From Amycolatopsis eburnea (GTDB lineage: Bacteria; Actinomycetota; Actinomycetes; Mycobacteriales; Pseudonocardiaceae), in contig NZ_RSEC01000058.1 in the NCBI RefSeq assembly GCF_003937945.1, forward strand, positions 558,001 to 622,000: a stretch of 64,000 nucleotides of DNA, in the 5' to 3' direction. The notes under the pieces are model-generated. The model did not search any database. It saw only the letters and a list, made by a program, of their open reading frames with translations, and was not told the origin of the DNA. The translations under genes and the position numbers were made by a program. Shown here one piece after another: positions 33,620-41,323 of this stretch (the first letter of the stretch is position 1; every line of letters begins with the position of its first letter).

Positions 33620-34041
33620 TGCTCGATCACGACGCATCGCGCGAGGCGTTCGGCTTGGCCGGCTACGTGCGAGCGGTCGCGGCGGCTGTGGCGGTGCCCT
33701 GGTCCGACGCGGCCTGGGAGGTGGGCGACCATCCGGCCGCCTACCTCGCGTTACCCGCTCGGTGCGTCGACCACCCCGGCCGGGACCTGATCCTCATCTG
33801 GTCGTCCCGGCGCGGGTGGAAGCTCTGCATGGAAAGCACCCTCCACGACCCGCCGGCGGTGGTCGCCCGGCTGGGAACGCAGGTCGTTCCGGCGCCGGCC
33901 GAGGTCGAGAGCTTCGTCGGCGAGGTGCTCGCCGGACGTCGCAAGGGTGGTCGTTCGGCGCCGTCCTTGCCCAAGGAAGGGCCGGGGCTCACCGAGCTCC
34001 TGTCCGGCTACGCCGTCGGGCGAGAAGCGCCGCGGCTGTAG
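33616..34041 (+). CDS. DUF6292 family protein
   Basis: 141 residues, ATGA overlap with the CtaG-like gene. Phrases GLAGYVRAVAAAV, HPAAYLALPAR, HPGRDLILIWSSRRGW and LGTQVVPAPAEVESFV also occur in the protein at 47391 (GLAGYLRAVSEAVG, PPAAYLALRRK, HPGRDLLLVWSAADGW, PLVPAPASVAQFV). DUF6292 proteins are small actinobacterial proteins of unknown function. Confidence 0.75.
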   Translation: MMLDHDASREAFGLAGYVRAVAAAVAVPWSDAAWEVGDHPAAYLALPARCVDHPGRDLILIWSSRRGWKLCMESTLHDPPAVVARLGTQVVPAPAEVESFVGEVLAGRRKGGRSAPSLPKEGPGLTELLSGYAVGREAPRL

Positions 34042-34051
34042 CCGGTCGCGA

Positions 34052-34546
34052 TCAGGTCCAGACGGCTTCGGGGGCGACGGTCGAGGCGGGAGGTTCGCCG
34101 CCGGCCTCGGCGAAGGCGGTGAGGCTGTCGACGAGGCCGTGGCGGACTTCATCGGGCATCCGGGCGACGATCTTCGCGATCTCCTTGCGGCGCCGCGCGG
34201 TCACCTGGCGGACCACCTTCGTGCCCTCACGGGTCAATGCCAGCACGATCTCCCGCCGGGAGACGGTGCTGTGCTGGCGATCGACCATGCCGACGGTGAC
34301 CAGGCGGTCGACCATCCGGCTCGCGGTCGACGGTGTGACCTGCAGGTACTCGGCGAGGTCGGCGTGCTTGAGCGGGCCTCGGGTCTGCAGGACCACCAGC
34401 AGCCGGAACTGCGGCAGCGTGATCGCGTCACCGGCGGCGGCGATGGACCGCGCCGACACGGCGACCAGCAGACGGGAGGCGGTCAGCACGGCGTCGGTGA
34501 CAGCGTCGACGTCCGTCGCGTCGAGGGCAGGGGAGCTGCGAGGCAT
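34052..34546 (-). CDS. MarR-family transcriptional regulator
   Basis: 164 residues from ATG 34546 (TTG 34588 would add 14). Winged helix: LPQFRLLVVLQTRGPLKHAD, LAEYLQVTPSTASRMVDRLV (recognition helix) and the wing MVDRQHSTVSRREIVLALT. MarR proteins bind short palindromes near their own and neighbouring promoters. A TTGC-N5-GCAA palindrome lies in the divergent region about 125 nt upstream of this start, so this is the first candidate to bind all four such palindromes. Confidence 0.88.
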   Translation of the reverse strand: MPRSSPALDATDVDAVTDAVLTASRLLVAVSARSIAAAGDAITLPQFRLLVVLQTRGPLKHADLAEYLQVTPSTASRMVDRLVTVGMVDRQHSTVSRREIVLALTREGTKVVRQVTARRRKEIAKIVARMPDEVRHGLVDSLTAFAEAGGEPPASTVAPEAVWT

Positions 34547-34669
34547 GTCCACCAGTGTGCCCGATGGGGGCTTGGGCGCGCCGATCAACCAGGCGAGTGT
34601 CGCGGCGAGGTGTCTGATTCATCCGGAAGGTCCGGGTGATCGACCTCACTGGCACGAGGCCGCAAAGTA

Positions 34670-34682
34670 TTGCATACTGCAA
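34670..34682 (+). promoter_or_regulatory. TTGCATACTGCAA palindrome
   Basis: Perfect palindrome apart from the centre, containing a -10-like CATACT (34673-34678), and followed by two bases and ATG (34685), which opens a 15-codon ORF. Lies between the MarR gene and the small membrane protein gene at 34719. Confidence 0.6.
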
Positions 34683-34684
34683 CA

Positions 34685-34732
34685 ATGAGTGGAGGAAACA
34701 TATTCCGGCGGAACGCCCATGAGCCGGCGTAA
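34685..34732 (+). CDS. 15-codon leader ORF overlapping the next gene
   Basis: ATG 2 nt after the palindrome, 15 codons (MSGGNIFRRNAHEPA), TAA at 34730-34732, overlapping the ATG of the next gene (34719) in another frame. Twin of the leader at 32673. A GGAGGA inside it may serve as a ribosome-binding site further on. Proposed from geometry only. Confidence 0.35.
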   Translation: MSGGNIFRRNAHEPA

Positions 34733-35051
34733 GGGTGCGCCACGGCGGATGTTCGGGCCGATCGACCCGTACTGCCTGCTCGCGGTGCTGCCGATGCTGC
34801 TCGTCGCCGGCATGGTGGCCGCATTGGTCAGCGTGCCGGTGGGACTCGTCGTCGCGGTGTTCGCCGGGCTGATCGTCGTGTTCGACTCGTGGGCGAACCG
34901 GCCCGGCCCGGTGGCGCCGGTCCGGCACCCGCGGCCGCAGCCGAGGCCCGTGGTGGTACGCCGGCCGCGACCGCCCGCAGCGAGGCCCACCGGGTACCGG
35001 CCGCGGCCGGGGGTGTGGCAGCCGGCGCCTGGAGCGCCGTACCGCCGCTGA
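34719..35051 (+). CDS. Small membrane protein with Pro/Arg-rich tail
   Basis: 110 residues from ATG 34719 (GTG 34689 is in frame and possible). Basic start, two hydrophobic segments (CLLAVLPMLLVAGMVAALV and VGLVVAVFAGLIVVF), then a tail of PRP/RPP repeats. Tails of this type are found in actinobacterial membrane proteins of unknown function. Convergent with the DUF4142 gene. Confidence 0.55.
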   Translation: MSRRKGAPRRMFGPIDPYCLLAVLPMLLVAGMVAALVSVPVGLVVAVFAGLIVVFDSWANRPGPVAPVRHPRPQPRPVVVRRPRPPAARPTGYRPRPGVWQPAPGAPYRR

Positions 35052-35061
35052 CCCCGCGGCT

Positions 35062-35703
35062 TCACAAGCTCGGCACCGGCAGCTGCGCGTAGTCGACGTC
35101 GCCGGTCTTCTCCAGCAGGTTGATGTGGGTCTTGATGTAGTCGCCCGCGAGGTCCGCGAACGGCCGGACCAAGGAGTTGCGCGTGTCGGCGCGAACGGTC
35201 GAGACGAGGATCAGTGCCTCGGCGTGCGCCTTGCGCAAGGTGTTGACGTAATCCCGGTCGAACTCCTCCCCGAACTCCCCGCGCATGCGGTCGATACCGA
35301 CCTGCATGTCCGGGGCCGGCTGGGTCGGCACGGTCAGGTGCATCCGGGTGCTGATGTCCGTGTCGCGGGATTCGAGGTCCTTGTGCTGGTTGATGATCAC
35401 CCGGGCGGCCTCCTGGACGGCGGGGTTGGCCGAGCGTTCGATGGCCCAGTTCGAGGTGGTGATTTCGCGCAGGCTGGTCTGCTCCACGATGGTCAGCAGC
35501 TTCCGTCCGGTGGGGCTGATCGGCCCGAACGGTGTCTCGGTGAGGTTCGCTTCGGTGAGCGTCGCAGGCGGGGCCGCGGCCGCTTGGCCGGGCACTGCGG
35601 GCGCCTGGGGAGCCGTCACGACCTGGGCGTTGGGTGGCGCGCAGGCCGTCACGGCGAGAGCGAGCGCGCCGCAGAGCGCGAGCCACGGTTTCCGGGACTT
35701 CAT
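35062..35703 (-). CDS. DUF4142 lipoprotein
   Basis: 213 residues from ATG 35703. Signal peptide with lipobox (AVTACAPP, about residue 20). The rest is the helical ferritin-like DUF4142 domain: LLTIVEQTSLREITTSNWAI, VIINQHKDLESRDTDISTR, YVNTLRKAHAEALILVSTV, RPFADLAGDYIKTHINLLEK. His and Glu are spaced as in DUF4142/DUF305-like bundles. Surface-anchored, function unknown. Confidence 0.8.
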   Translation of the reverse strand: MKSRKPWLALCGALALAVTACAPPNAQVVTAPQAPAVPGQAAAAPPATLTEANLTETPFGPISPTGRKLLTIVEQTSLREITTSNWAIERSANPAVQEAARVIINQHKDLESRDTDISTRMHLTVPTQPAPDMQVGIDRMRGEFGEEFDRDYVNTLRKAHAEALILVSTVRADTRNSLVRPFADLAGDYIKTHINLLEKTGDVDYAQLPVPSL

Positions 35704-35765
35704 CGTCGGCCTCCAGGGGAGTTCGGTGTCTTCTCTCGAAAACACGGCTCCCGGGAGCGGCTGGT

Positions 35766-36464
35766 TCAGTCAAACTGTTGTGCCATCGATCTGTTTGATG
35801 CGGAAACCGACAAGGTGAACCGGTTGCGACCGAGCCAGCCGATCGTGTTCCGGACCGCTTCGCGAGTTCCCTCGAACCGGATCGCCCGGTCGTCCAGTGC
35901 TTCCCGCCAGGTCCGGTGGCCGAGCCAGACGCCGGCCAGTGCGGAAACGGTGCAGTCGATCCGGGCCGCCGTGGGCAGGCGGGGATCGGTTTCGGTGGCC
36001 GACGCGCCTTCGGGGGAGAGGACGAGCCACCACCACCGCGGTGGCGGTGTTTCGGCGAATCTCAGATGCAGCGAGACTTTCTCTCGGGGCAGCCGGGCCG
36101 GGTCCATCCCGCGGCAGATGTCGAGCAGCAGCAGGTTCGGCTTCAGGTCGCCGCTGCGCGGTGGCGGCAGCCACCGACGACCCCAGCGGCCCAGCTGCTC
36201 GACCACCGGCGCGAGATCACGGCCCGCGGGAGTCAGTGCGAAGCGTCCTTCACCGGTGGACGAGAGCCGCGTCACGACGCCGGCTTCGGCGAGCTGTTTG
36301 AGCCGCCGGGCCAGCAGCGCCGACGACATCCCCGGCACCCCACGGGCGATCTCGCTGACGCGGCTGTTGCCGTGCAGCAGTTCGCGGACGACCAGCAAGG
36401 TCCACGTGTGTCCGAGCACTTCGGTCGCGCTCGCGACCGGGCAGTGCTGGCGGTAGGCCGTCAC
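35766..36464 (-). CDS. HxlR-family regulator with C-terminal SCP2-like domain
   Basis: 232 residues. The N-terminal ~95 form the HxlR winged helix: CPVASATEVLGHTWTLLVVR, RVSEIARGVPGMSSALLARR, LKQLAEAGVVTRL. The following ~130 residues (LHLRFAETPPPRWWWLVL, AARIDCTVSALAGVWLG, FTLSVSA) look like the sterol-carrier/SCP2-like effector domain often joined to HxlR. Start overlaps the preceding gene's stop (ATGA-type, 36461-36464). Target unknown. Confidence 0.8.
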   Translation of the reverse strand: MTAYRQHCPVASATEVLGHTWTLLVVRELLHGNSRVSEIARGVPGMSSALLARRLKQLAEAGVVTRLSSTGEGRFALTPAGRDLAPVVEQLGRWGRRWLPPPRSGDLKPNLLLLDICRGMDPARLPREKVSLHLRFAETPPPRWWWLVLSPEGASATETDPRLPTAARIDCTVSALAGVWLGHRTWREALDDRAIRFEGTREAVRNTIGWLGRNRFTLSVSASNRSMAQQFD

Positions 36465-36676
36465 GAGCGCTCGAGCGTGCGCAGGACGCGGAACCGGGCC
36501 AGCCGGTGCAGCATCTCGCCCATCGCTTCGGGCACGATCTGGCCTTCGAGGTCGGTTCGGGCCGACCGGACGATCGCGGTGATGTCGGACGCCGGCAGCA
36601 TTGAGGCGAATTCGCCGGTCAGCCAGGTGCTGACCTCGTCGGTGATGGAGTCGGCCGGGTGGGTTTCGACGCTCAT
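36461..36676 (-). CDS. Three-helix-bundle dimerisation domain protein
   Basis: 71 residues: ITDEVSTWLTGEFASMLPAS, ITAIVRSARTDLEG, MGEMLHRLARFRVLRTL. This matches the short actinobacterial three-helix-bundle proteins (pattern: V-x2-L-x3-F then a second helix V-x2-A then a third). A tandem 11-bp box at 36708-36729 with a CAGAAT hexamer predicts transcription starting at or next to the ATG, so a leaderless mRNA. Coupled to the HxlR gene. Confidence 0.65.
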   Translation of the reverse strand: MSVETHPADSITDEVSTWLTGEFASMLPASDITAIVRSARTDLEGQIVPEAMGEMLHRLARFRVLRTLERS

Positions 36677-36680
36677 GCCC

Positions 36681-36881
36681 TCATTCTGTGGGCGACGGCG
36701 GCGGCTGCACCTGACGACTGGCTGACGATTCGGGCGGGCAGGGCGTCGGTGTCGCGGGCCTGCTGGTGACCGTCGGGGTCGCGGTCGGAACCGGCGTGGT
36801 GATCGGTTCCGGCTCGTCTTCGGTGGTCACGCCGCAGGCGGCCAGGCAGAGCACGGCCAGCAGGGCGAGAGCGATCTTCAT
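36681..36881 (-). CDS. Small lipoprotein of the two-component operon
   Basis: 66 residues from ATG 36879-36881, ATGA overlap with the histidine kinase stop. Signal peptide MKIALALLAVLCLAACG with lipobox, then a Thr/Pro-rich stretch (ITTPVPTATPTVT). A surface lipoprotein made with a sensor kinase could modulate signalling, as CseA does for CseBC in Streptomyces, but no sequence similarity is claimed. Its 3' codons contain the promoter box of the next gene. Confidence 0.6.
   Translation of the reverse strand: MKIALALLAVLCLAACGVTTEDEPEPITTPVPTATPTVTSRPATPTPCPPESSASRQVQPPPSPTE
36708..36729 (-). promoter_or_regulatory. Tandem 11-bp activator box inside the lipoprotein gene
   Basis: Minus strand ATCGTCAGCCA / GTCGTCAGGTG, with a CAGAAT hexamer (36683-36688) at the standard distance, reading into the three-helix-bundle gene at 36676. 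First half-site has C where others have A (TCAG for TAAG). Confidence 0.55.
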
Positions 36882-38239
36882 GTCGTGGCCTCCGGGAGTT
36901 CGACGACGAAGCGGGCGCCGCCGCCGGGACGGTCTTCGACCCAAACCCGGCCTTCGTGGCGGTGGACGTGGTCGGCGACGATCGCCAGGCCGAGGCCGCT
37001 GCCGGTGTCCTGGTCGCGGCGGGCGGCGTGCAGGCCGCGGGCGAACCGTTCGAAGATGCGTTCGCGCAACGCGGGCGGCACTCCGCTGCCGGCGTCGTCG
37101 ACCTCGATGCGGGCGTGGTCGTCGTGGCGGCGAACGGTGACCGCGACGGCCCCGCCGCCGTAGTGGTCGGCGTTATCGAGCAGGTTGGCGACCACGCGGT
37201 CGATGCGGCGGCGATCGGCGGAGACCAGCGGAGTGTCAGGCTCGGTCTCGATGCGTACGTCGCAGCCAGGCCGGCTGTCGACGATGTTGCGGACCAGCTC
37301 GCCGAGGTCGACCAGTTCGACGGTGCTGTCGGCTTCGTCCTGGTCGGCGCGCGAGATCTCGAGGAGGTCGACGACCATCCGCTGGAACCGTCGCAGTTCC
37401 GCGCGCAGCAGCCGCAGGGCTCGCTGGGCCGTCGCGGGCATGGCTTCCTGCCGGCGTTCGAGCACCTCGGTGACGTTGACCATGGTGGTCAGGGGTGAGC
37501 GCAGTTCGTGGCTGACGTCGGAGGCGAACCGGGCGTCGCGGCGCACGCGCTGTTCCAGGTTGCCGGCAGTGGTGTTGAAGCTGGTGGCCAGGGGGGCGAG
37601 ATCGGGGTCGGACTGGTCGGGAAGCCGCGCCGTCAGGTCTCCGCGCGCGACGCGGGACGCGGCCGCGGTCAAGGCGGTCAACGGGCGCAACGCCCGGCGG
37701 GCGGTCCAGGCGCCGAGGCCCACGCCGAAGAGCGCGGCGACGACGGTGCCGGCGATGAGGAGGGTGCTGAGGTAGCGGAAGGTGCGGTCCAGCTCCAGCA
37801 GCGGATAGAGCTCGACGTAGACGGCGTCGGAGCCGACCGGGGTCGCCACGCCCAGCACGGGAATCCCGTCGGCGGAGAACCGCTGCCGGGCGGACACGCC
37901 GTGCCGGGCCTGCTCCAGCAGGCCGCCGGGCACGATGGCCGGATCGACTTGCCGGCCGCTGGTGAGCCAGCCGGCCGGGCGCGACAGCAGGATGGACGAG
38001 TCGGGGCCGGTGGCCAGACCGGTGAGGAGTTCGTCGAGGTCGTCGGCGTGTTCGGCCAGCGCGGTGGTGACGAGGCGGACGTTGACCTCGGACTGGCGGG
38101 TGACGCTCTGCTCGCGCTGGTCGAGCATGTAGCCGGTGGTGAGGTTCCAGGTCGCGACCGCGAGGATGGTCATCACCAGCGCGAGACCGATGCCGAAGGC
38201 CGCCGCGACCCGCCAGCGCAGCGAGAGGCGGCGGATCAC
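36878..38239 (-). CDS. Two-component sensor histidine kinase
   Basis: 453 residues from a GTG overlapping the regulator stop (GTGA). Two membrane segments (about 12-32 and 155-178) enclose an extracellular sensor; then HAMP (ARRALRPLTALTAAASRVARG), the phospho-acceptor DVSHELRSPL (H244), N-box NLLDNADHYG, and the G boxes (DAGSGVPPALRERIFERFARG, TGSGLGLAIV). MtrB/CseC-like architecture. Partner of the OmpR-family regulator encoded upstream. Confidence 0.92.
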   Translation of the reverse strand: MIRRLSLRWRVAAAFGIGLALVMTILAVATWNLTTGYMLDQREQSVTRQSEVNVRLVTTALAEHADDLDELLTGLATGPDSSILLSRPAGWLTSGRQVDPAIVPGGLLEQARHGVSARQRFSADGIPVLGVATPVGSDAVYVELYPLLELDRTFRYLSTLLIAGTVVAALFGVGLGAWTARRALRPLTALTAAASRVARGDLTARLPDQSDPDLAPLATSFNTTAGNLEQRVRRDARFASDVSHELRSPLTTMVNVTEVLERRQEAMPATAQRALRLLRAELRRFQRMVVDLLEISRADQDEADSTVELVDLGELVRNIVDSRPGCDVRIETEPDTPLVSADRRRIDRVVANLLDNADHYGGGAVAVTVRRHDDHARIEVDDAGSGVPPALRERIFERFARGLHAARRDQDTGSGLGLAIVADHVHRHEGRVWVEDRPGGGARFVVELPEATT

Positions 38240-38916
38240 AGTTCGGGGGCGATGCGGTAGCCGCTGCCGCGCACGGTCAGCACCAGGCTGGGTGCGTCGG
38301 GATCGGGTTCGACCTTGCGCCGCAGTCTTCTGATGTGGACGTCGAGCAGGCGGGTGTCACCGAAGTAGTCGTGGCCCCAGACGCGCTGCAGGAGCTGTTC
38401 GCGGGTGACGACTTTGCCCTCGGCCGCGACGAGTTCGGCCAGCAGCCGGAATTCGGTGCGGGTCAGGTGCACGGGGACGCCGTCGCGGTGGACGGCCTCT
38501 TCGTCCGGACGGATCTCGAGCCCGCCGAGACTGACCCGGGCCGGCCGCTCCGGGGACGCCCGGCGCAGCAGCGCGCGGATGCGGGCCGCGAGCTCGCCCG
38601 CGACCAGGGGTTTGGTGACGTAGTCGTCGGCACCGGCTTCGAGGCCGGCGATGACGTCCTGGGTGTCGGTGCGGGCGGTGATCACGATGATCGGCAGGTC
38701 GCCGCGTTCGCGTACCGACCGGCAGACGGTGAGCCCGTCGATGCCCGGGAGCATGAGGTCGAGCAGCACGACGTCGATTGTCGTGGACTCCAGCAGCTCC
38801 AGGCCGTCCTCGCCGGTGGCCGCGGTGGTCACCGCGAAGTCTTCGTCTTCCAGCGCGAGGCTCAAGGCTTCGCTGATCATGGCGTCGTCTTCGACGAGCA
38901 GTACCCGCGTCGGCAT
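38236..38916 (-). CDS. OmpR/PhoB-family response regulator
   Basis: 226 residues from ATG 38916 (an ATG-like start at 38940 would add 8). Receiver domain with D53 (VVLLDLMLPG) and K102 (DDYVTKPL); winged-helix DNA-binding domain ending RLLDVHIRRLRRKVEPDPD and VRGSGYRI. OmpR-family regulators bind head-to-tail half-sites 11 bp apart. That is exactly the layout of the eight boxes in this window, so this is the nearest candidate activator; no direct proof. Confidence 0.92.
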   Translation of the reverse strand: MPTRVLLVEDDAMISEALSLALEDEDFAVTTAATGEDGLELLESTTIDVVLLDLMLPGIDGLTVCRSVRERGDLPIIVITARTDTQDVIAGLEAGADDYVTKPLVAGELAARIRALLRRASPERPARVSLGGLEIRPDEEAVHRDGVPVHLTRTEFRLLAELVAAEGKVVTREQLLQRVWGHDYFGDTRLLDVHIRRLRRKVEPDPDAPSLVLTVRGSGYRIAPEL

Positions 38917-39026
38917 CTTCAAGACCTTATCAGCAGTCAAATTGTTGCATAGACGAATAGTTGTGCTAGCCTTCTCTGGTAAGGGTAGGACGACTGTTCA
39001 GGGCGATCGCCCTGATGGAGGTTGCG

Positions 39027-39584
39027 ATGCGGTCTCCGTCCGCTGCTCGCGGTGAAGCGGTCCGGCAGCGACTGCTTGCCGCCGCTGCCGAGCTGATCCC
39101 GGAACGCGGGTGGACGGCGGTGAGCACCCGGGTGCTGGCCGAGCGGGCCGGTGTCACCCCGAGCGTGGTGCACTACCACTTCTCGTCCGTGCAAGCCGTG
39201 CTGGTGGAAGCGGTGCTGGGGGCGATGCGCGCGGTGGCGGGTGAGCTGGGTCCCGCGCTCGGCGCGGCGGCCACTGCGGACGAGGTGGTCGACGCCATGG
39301 TGACGGCGGTGGAGCAGTACACCGGCACCGACCCGATGTCGCTGCTGTTCGTCGAGGGCTATCTGGCCGCGACGCGGGACGACACGTTGCGCGCGGGAAT
39401 CGCGGCGGTCCTGGCCGACCTCAAGAGCGTGATCGGCGCTCGTTTCCGGCAGTGCGGGGTCGCCGACCCCGAGGGAACGGCCGCGGTGCTCGGCGCCGCG
39501 ATCGACGGGTTGGTCATGCACCGCGCGGTGGCGCCGGACGACGCCCCGGCCGGAGCGGCCGCCGTCCTGCGACGGCTGGTCTGA
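39027..39584 (+). CDS. TetR-family transcriptional regulator
   Basis: 185 residues from ATG 39027 with GGAGG upstream. N-terminal helix-turn-helix (RQRLLAAAAELIPERGWTAV, LAERAGVTPSVVHYHFSSV) and a helical C-terminal ligand domain. It precedes an FAD monooxygenase and a Ddn-like gene by 18 nt, so it may be the local regulator of that pair. Confidence 0.88.
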   Translation: MRSPSAARGEAVRQRLLAAAAELIPERGWTAVSTRVLAERAGVTPSVVHYHFSSVQAVLVEAVLGAMRAVAGELGPALGAAATADEVVDAMVTAVEQYTGTDPMSLLFVEGYLAATRDDTLRAGIAAVLADLKSVIGARFRQCGVADPEGTAAVLGAAIDGLVMHRAVAPDDAPAGAAAVLRRLV

Positions 39585-39602
39585 AACGAAGGAGGCAAAG
39601 CA

Positions 39603-40793
39603 GTGAAAGTCGCGGTGTGCGGGGCCGGGATCACCGGCTTGGCGGTGGCGAACAAGCTCGCGGGTGACGGTGCCGAGGTGGTCGTGCTGGAGCGGGCCCC
39701 GGCGCCCCGTGAGCAGGGGTACATGATCGATTTCTTCGGTGCCGGGTTCGACGCCGCCGAGGAGCTGGGAGTGCTGCCGCGGATCCGGGAGCTGGCCTAC
39801 CGGGTGGACGAGGCGAGCTTGCTCGACGAACAAGGCCGCCGCCGCGCGTCAGCGCGGTACACGACCTTCGCCCGCGCTATGCGGGACCGGCTCTGCGGCA
39901 TCATGCGCCCCGACCTCGAACAGGCGCTGCGCGAGCATCTACCGCCCACAGTGGACTTGCGATTCGGCGCGGGGGTGACGGCGGTCGAGGACCTGGGCGA
40001 CCGGGTGCGGGTGACCGCCGGTGACCAGGTGATCGAGGCGGACGTGCTCGTCGGCGCCGACGGGATCCACTCCGCCGTGCGTCGGCTGGTGTTCGGCGAG
40101 GACGGCGATTTCCAGCGGTACCTCGGGTTCCACACCGCGGCGTTCGTGTTCACCGATCCCGAGATCCACCACGCGATCGGTGACCGGTTCTGCCTCACCG
40201 ACACCATCGGCCGTCAGATGGGGTTCTACGGCCTGCGCGACGGCCGGGTCGCCGCCTTCGCCGTCCACCGCACCGACGACCCCCGGCTCCCCGAAGACAC
40301 CCGGACGGCGTTGCGCGAGGAATACGGTTCGCTGGGCTGGCTCGTTCCCCGCGCGCTGCGGCGGTGCCCGCCGAGCGAGGCCGTGTACTACGACCAGGTT
40401 GCCCAGATCGTCATGCCCCGCTGGAGCCGCGGGCGGGTCATACTGGCCGGCGACGCGTGCTCCGCTGTCTCTCTGATCGCCGGGCAGGGCGCGTCCCTCG
40501 GCGTCGCCGGCGCCTTCGTCCTCGGCGAACAACTGCAGAACCGTTCGATCACCGAAGCGTTCACCGAATACGAGCGGCTGATGCGGCCGGTGGCCGAGGA
40601 GAAGCAGGCAGTGGCGCGGCGGAGTGCCCGCTGGTTCCTGCCGGAAAGCCCGCTCCAGCTGGGGATCCGTCGCGCGGCGCTGAGGCTGTCCCGGTTGCCG
40701 GTGGTCGACCGCTACGTCGCCGCGGTGCTCGCGGGTAAATCCACCGCGGTGGTCACGAACCTCCGTCGTTCCGCCGCCGGAGCTGCGCGGTGA
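39603..40793 (+). CDS. FAD-dependent monooxygenase (TetX/PHBH type)
   Basis: 396 residues. Dinucleotide motif CGAGITGLAVANKL, then LVGADGIHSAVR (DG motif) and RVILAGDACSAVSLIAGQG (GD motif binding FAD ribose). Group A flavoprotein hydroxylase; the substrate could be an aromatic compound or an antibiotic. Overlaps the next gene by 4 nt and follows a TetR gene, a common arrangement for xenobiotic-inducible enzymes. Confidence 0.88.
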   Translation: MKVAVCGAGITGLAVANKLAGDGAEVVVLERAPAPREQGYMIDFFGAGFDAAEELGVLPRIRELAYRVDEASLLDEQGRRRASARYTTFARAMRDRLCGIMRPDLEQALREHLPPTVDLRFGAGVTAVEDLGDRVRVTAGDQVIEADVLVGADGIHSAVRRLVFGEDGDFQRYLGFHTAAFVFTDPEIHHAIGDRFCLTDTIGRQMGFYGLRDGRVAAFAVHRTDDPRLPEDTRTALREEYGSLGWLVPRALRRCPPSEAVYYDQVAQIVMPRWSRGRVILAGDACSAVSLIAGQGASLGVAGAFVLGEQLQNRSITEAFTEYERLMRPVAEEKQAVARRSARWFLPESPLQLGIRRAALRLSRLPVVDRYVAAVLAGKSTAVVTNLRRSAAGAAR

Positions 40794-41248
40794 ACCGGGT
40801 CGCCAGGTTCGTCTTCCGCGCGCCGGTCCGCTTGTACGACAACGGTTTCGGCTGGCTGCTCGGTCACCGGTTCCTTTGCCTGACCCACCTCGGGCGGCGC
40901 TCCGGGCGGATGTACCGCACTGTGCTGGAAGTCGTCGGCGGGAGCGGCGACGAATACGTCGTGGTAGCCGGGTTGGGTGCCGGAGCCGACTGGTTCCGCA
41001 ACATCGAGGTCCGGCCGCCGGTCGAGGTGGTCGTCGGACGGCGCCGGTTCCCTGCCGCACATCGCGTCCTCGGCGAAGAGGAGGCCGTCGCGGTCATCGC
41101 CGGCTACGAGCACCGCAACCGGTTCGCCGGGCCGGTCGTGCGGTTCGCGCTGGGGAAGCTGCTGAAGTGGCGCTACGACGGCAGCGACCTCGCCCGTCGC
41201 CGGATGGCGCGGCAACTACCGTTGGTCGGGCTGCGGCCGCGATCGTAA
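40790..41248 (+). CDS. Ddn-like deazaflavin (F420)-dependent nitroreductase family protein
   Basis: 152 residues. Split beta-barrel pattern: LCLTHLGRRSGRMYRTVLEV, EYVVVAGLGAGADWFRNIE, PPVEVVVGRRRFPAAHRVL. This is the F420-binding Ddn/FDOR-B group found in actinomycetes. GTGA/ATGA overlap with the monooxygenase suggests a shared pathway. Its last codons overlap the tandem 11-bp box that serves the next operon. Confidence 0.85.
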   Translation: MNRVARFVFRAPVRLYDNGFGWLLGHRFLCLTHLGRRSGRMYRTVLEVVGGSGDEYVVVAGLGAGADWFRNIEVRPPVEVVVGRRRFPAAHRVLGEEEAVAVIAGYEHRNRFAGPVVRFALGKLLKWRYDGSDLARRRMARQLPLVGLRPRS

Positions 41249-41263
41249 GGCAGTCGTCAGTTG
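41242..41263 (+). promoter_or_regulatory. Tandem 11-bp activator box of the 41324 operon
   Basis: ATCGTAAGGCA / GTCGTCAGTTG, with a CAGGGT hexamer (41283-41288) at the standard 22-nt distance. The sequence AGGGTGGA at the hexamer is shared with the box at 16429. Predicted start near 41295, about 29 nt before ATG 41324. Confidence 0.65.
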
Positions 41264-41323
41264 AAACCTCTTCTTCCCGTGTCAGGGTGGAACCCGAGCG
41301 AGGAAGAAGAAGGTGATTACGAC

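Noticed and set aside
38942..38954. TTGCATAGACGAA between the response regulator and TetR genes
   Set aside because: Only the left half-site matches the palindrome; the right half does not pair and no start follows.
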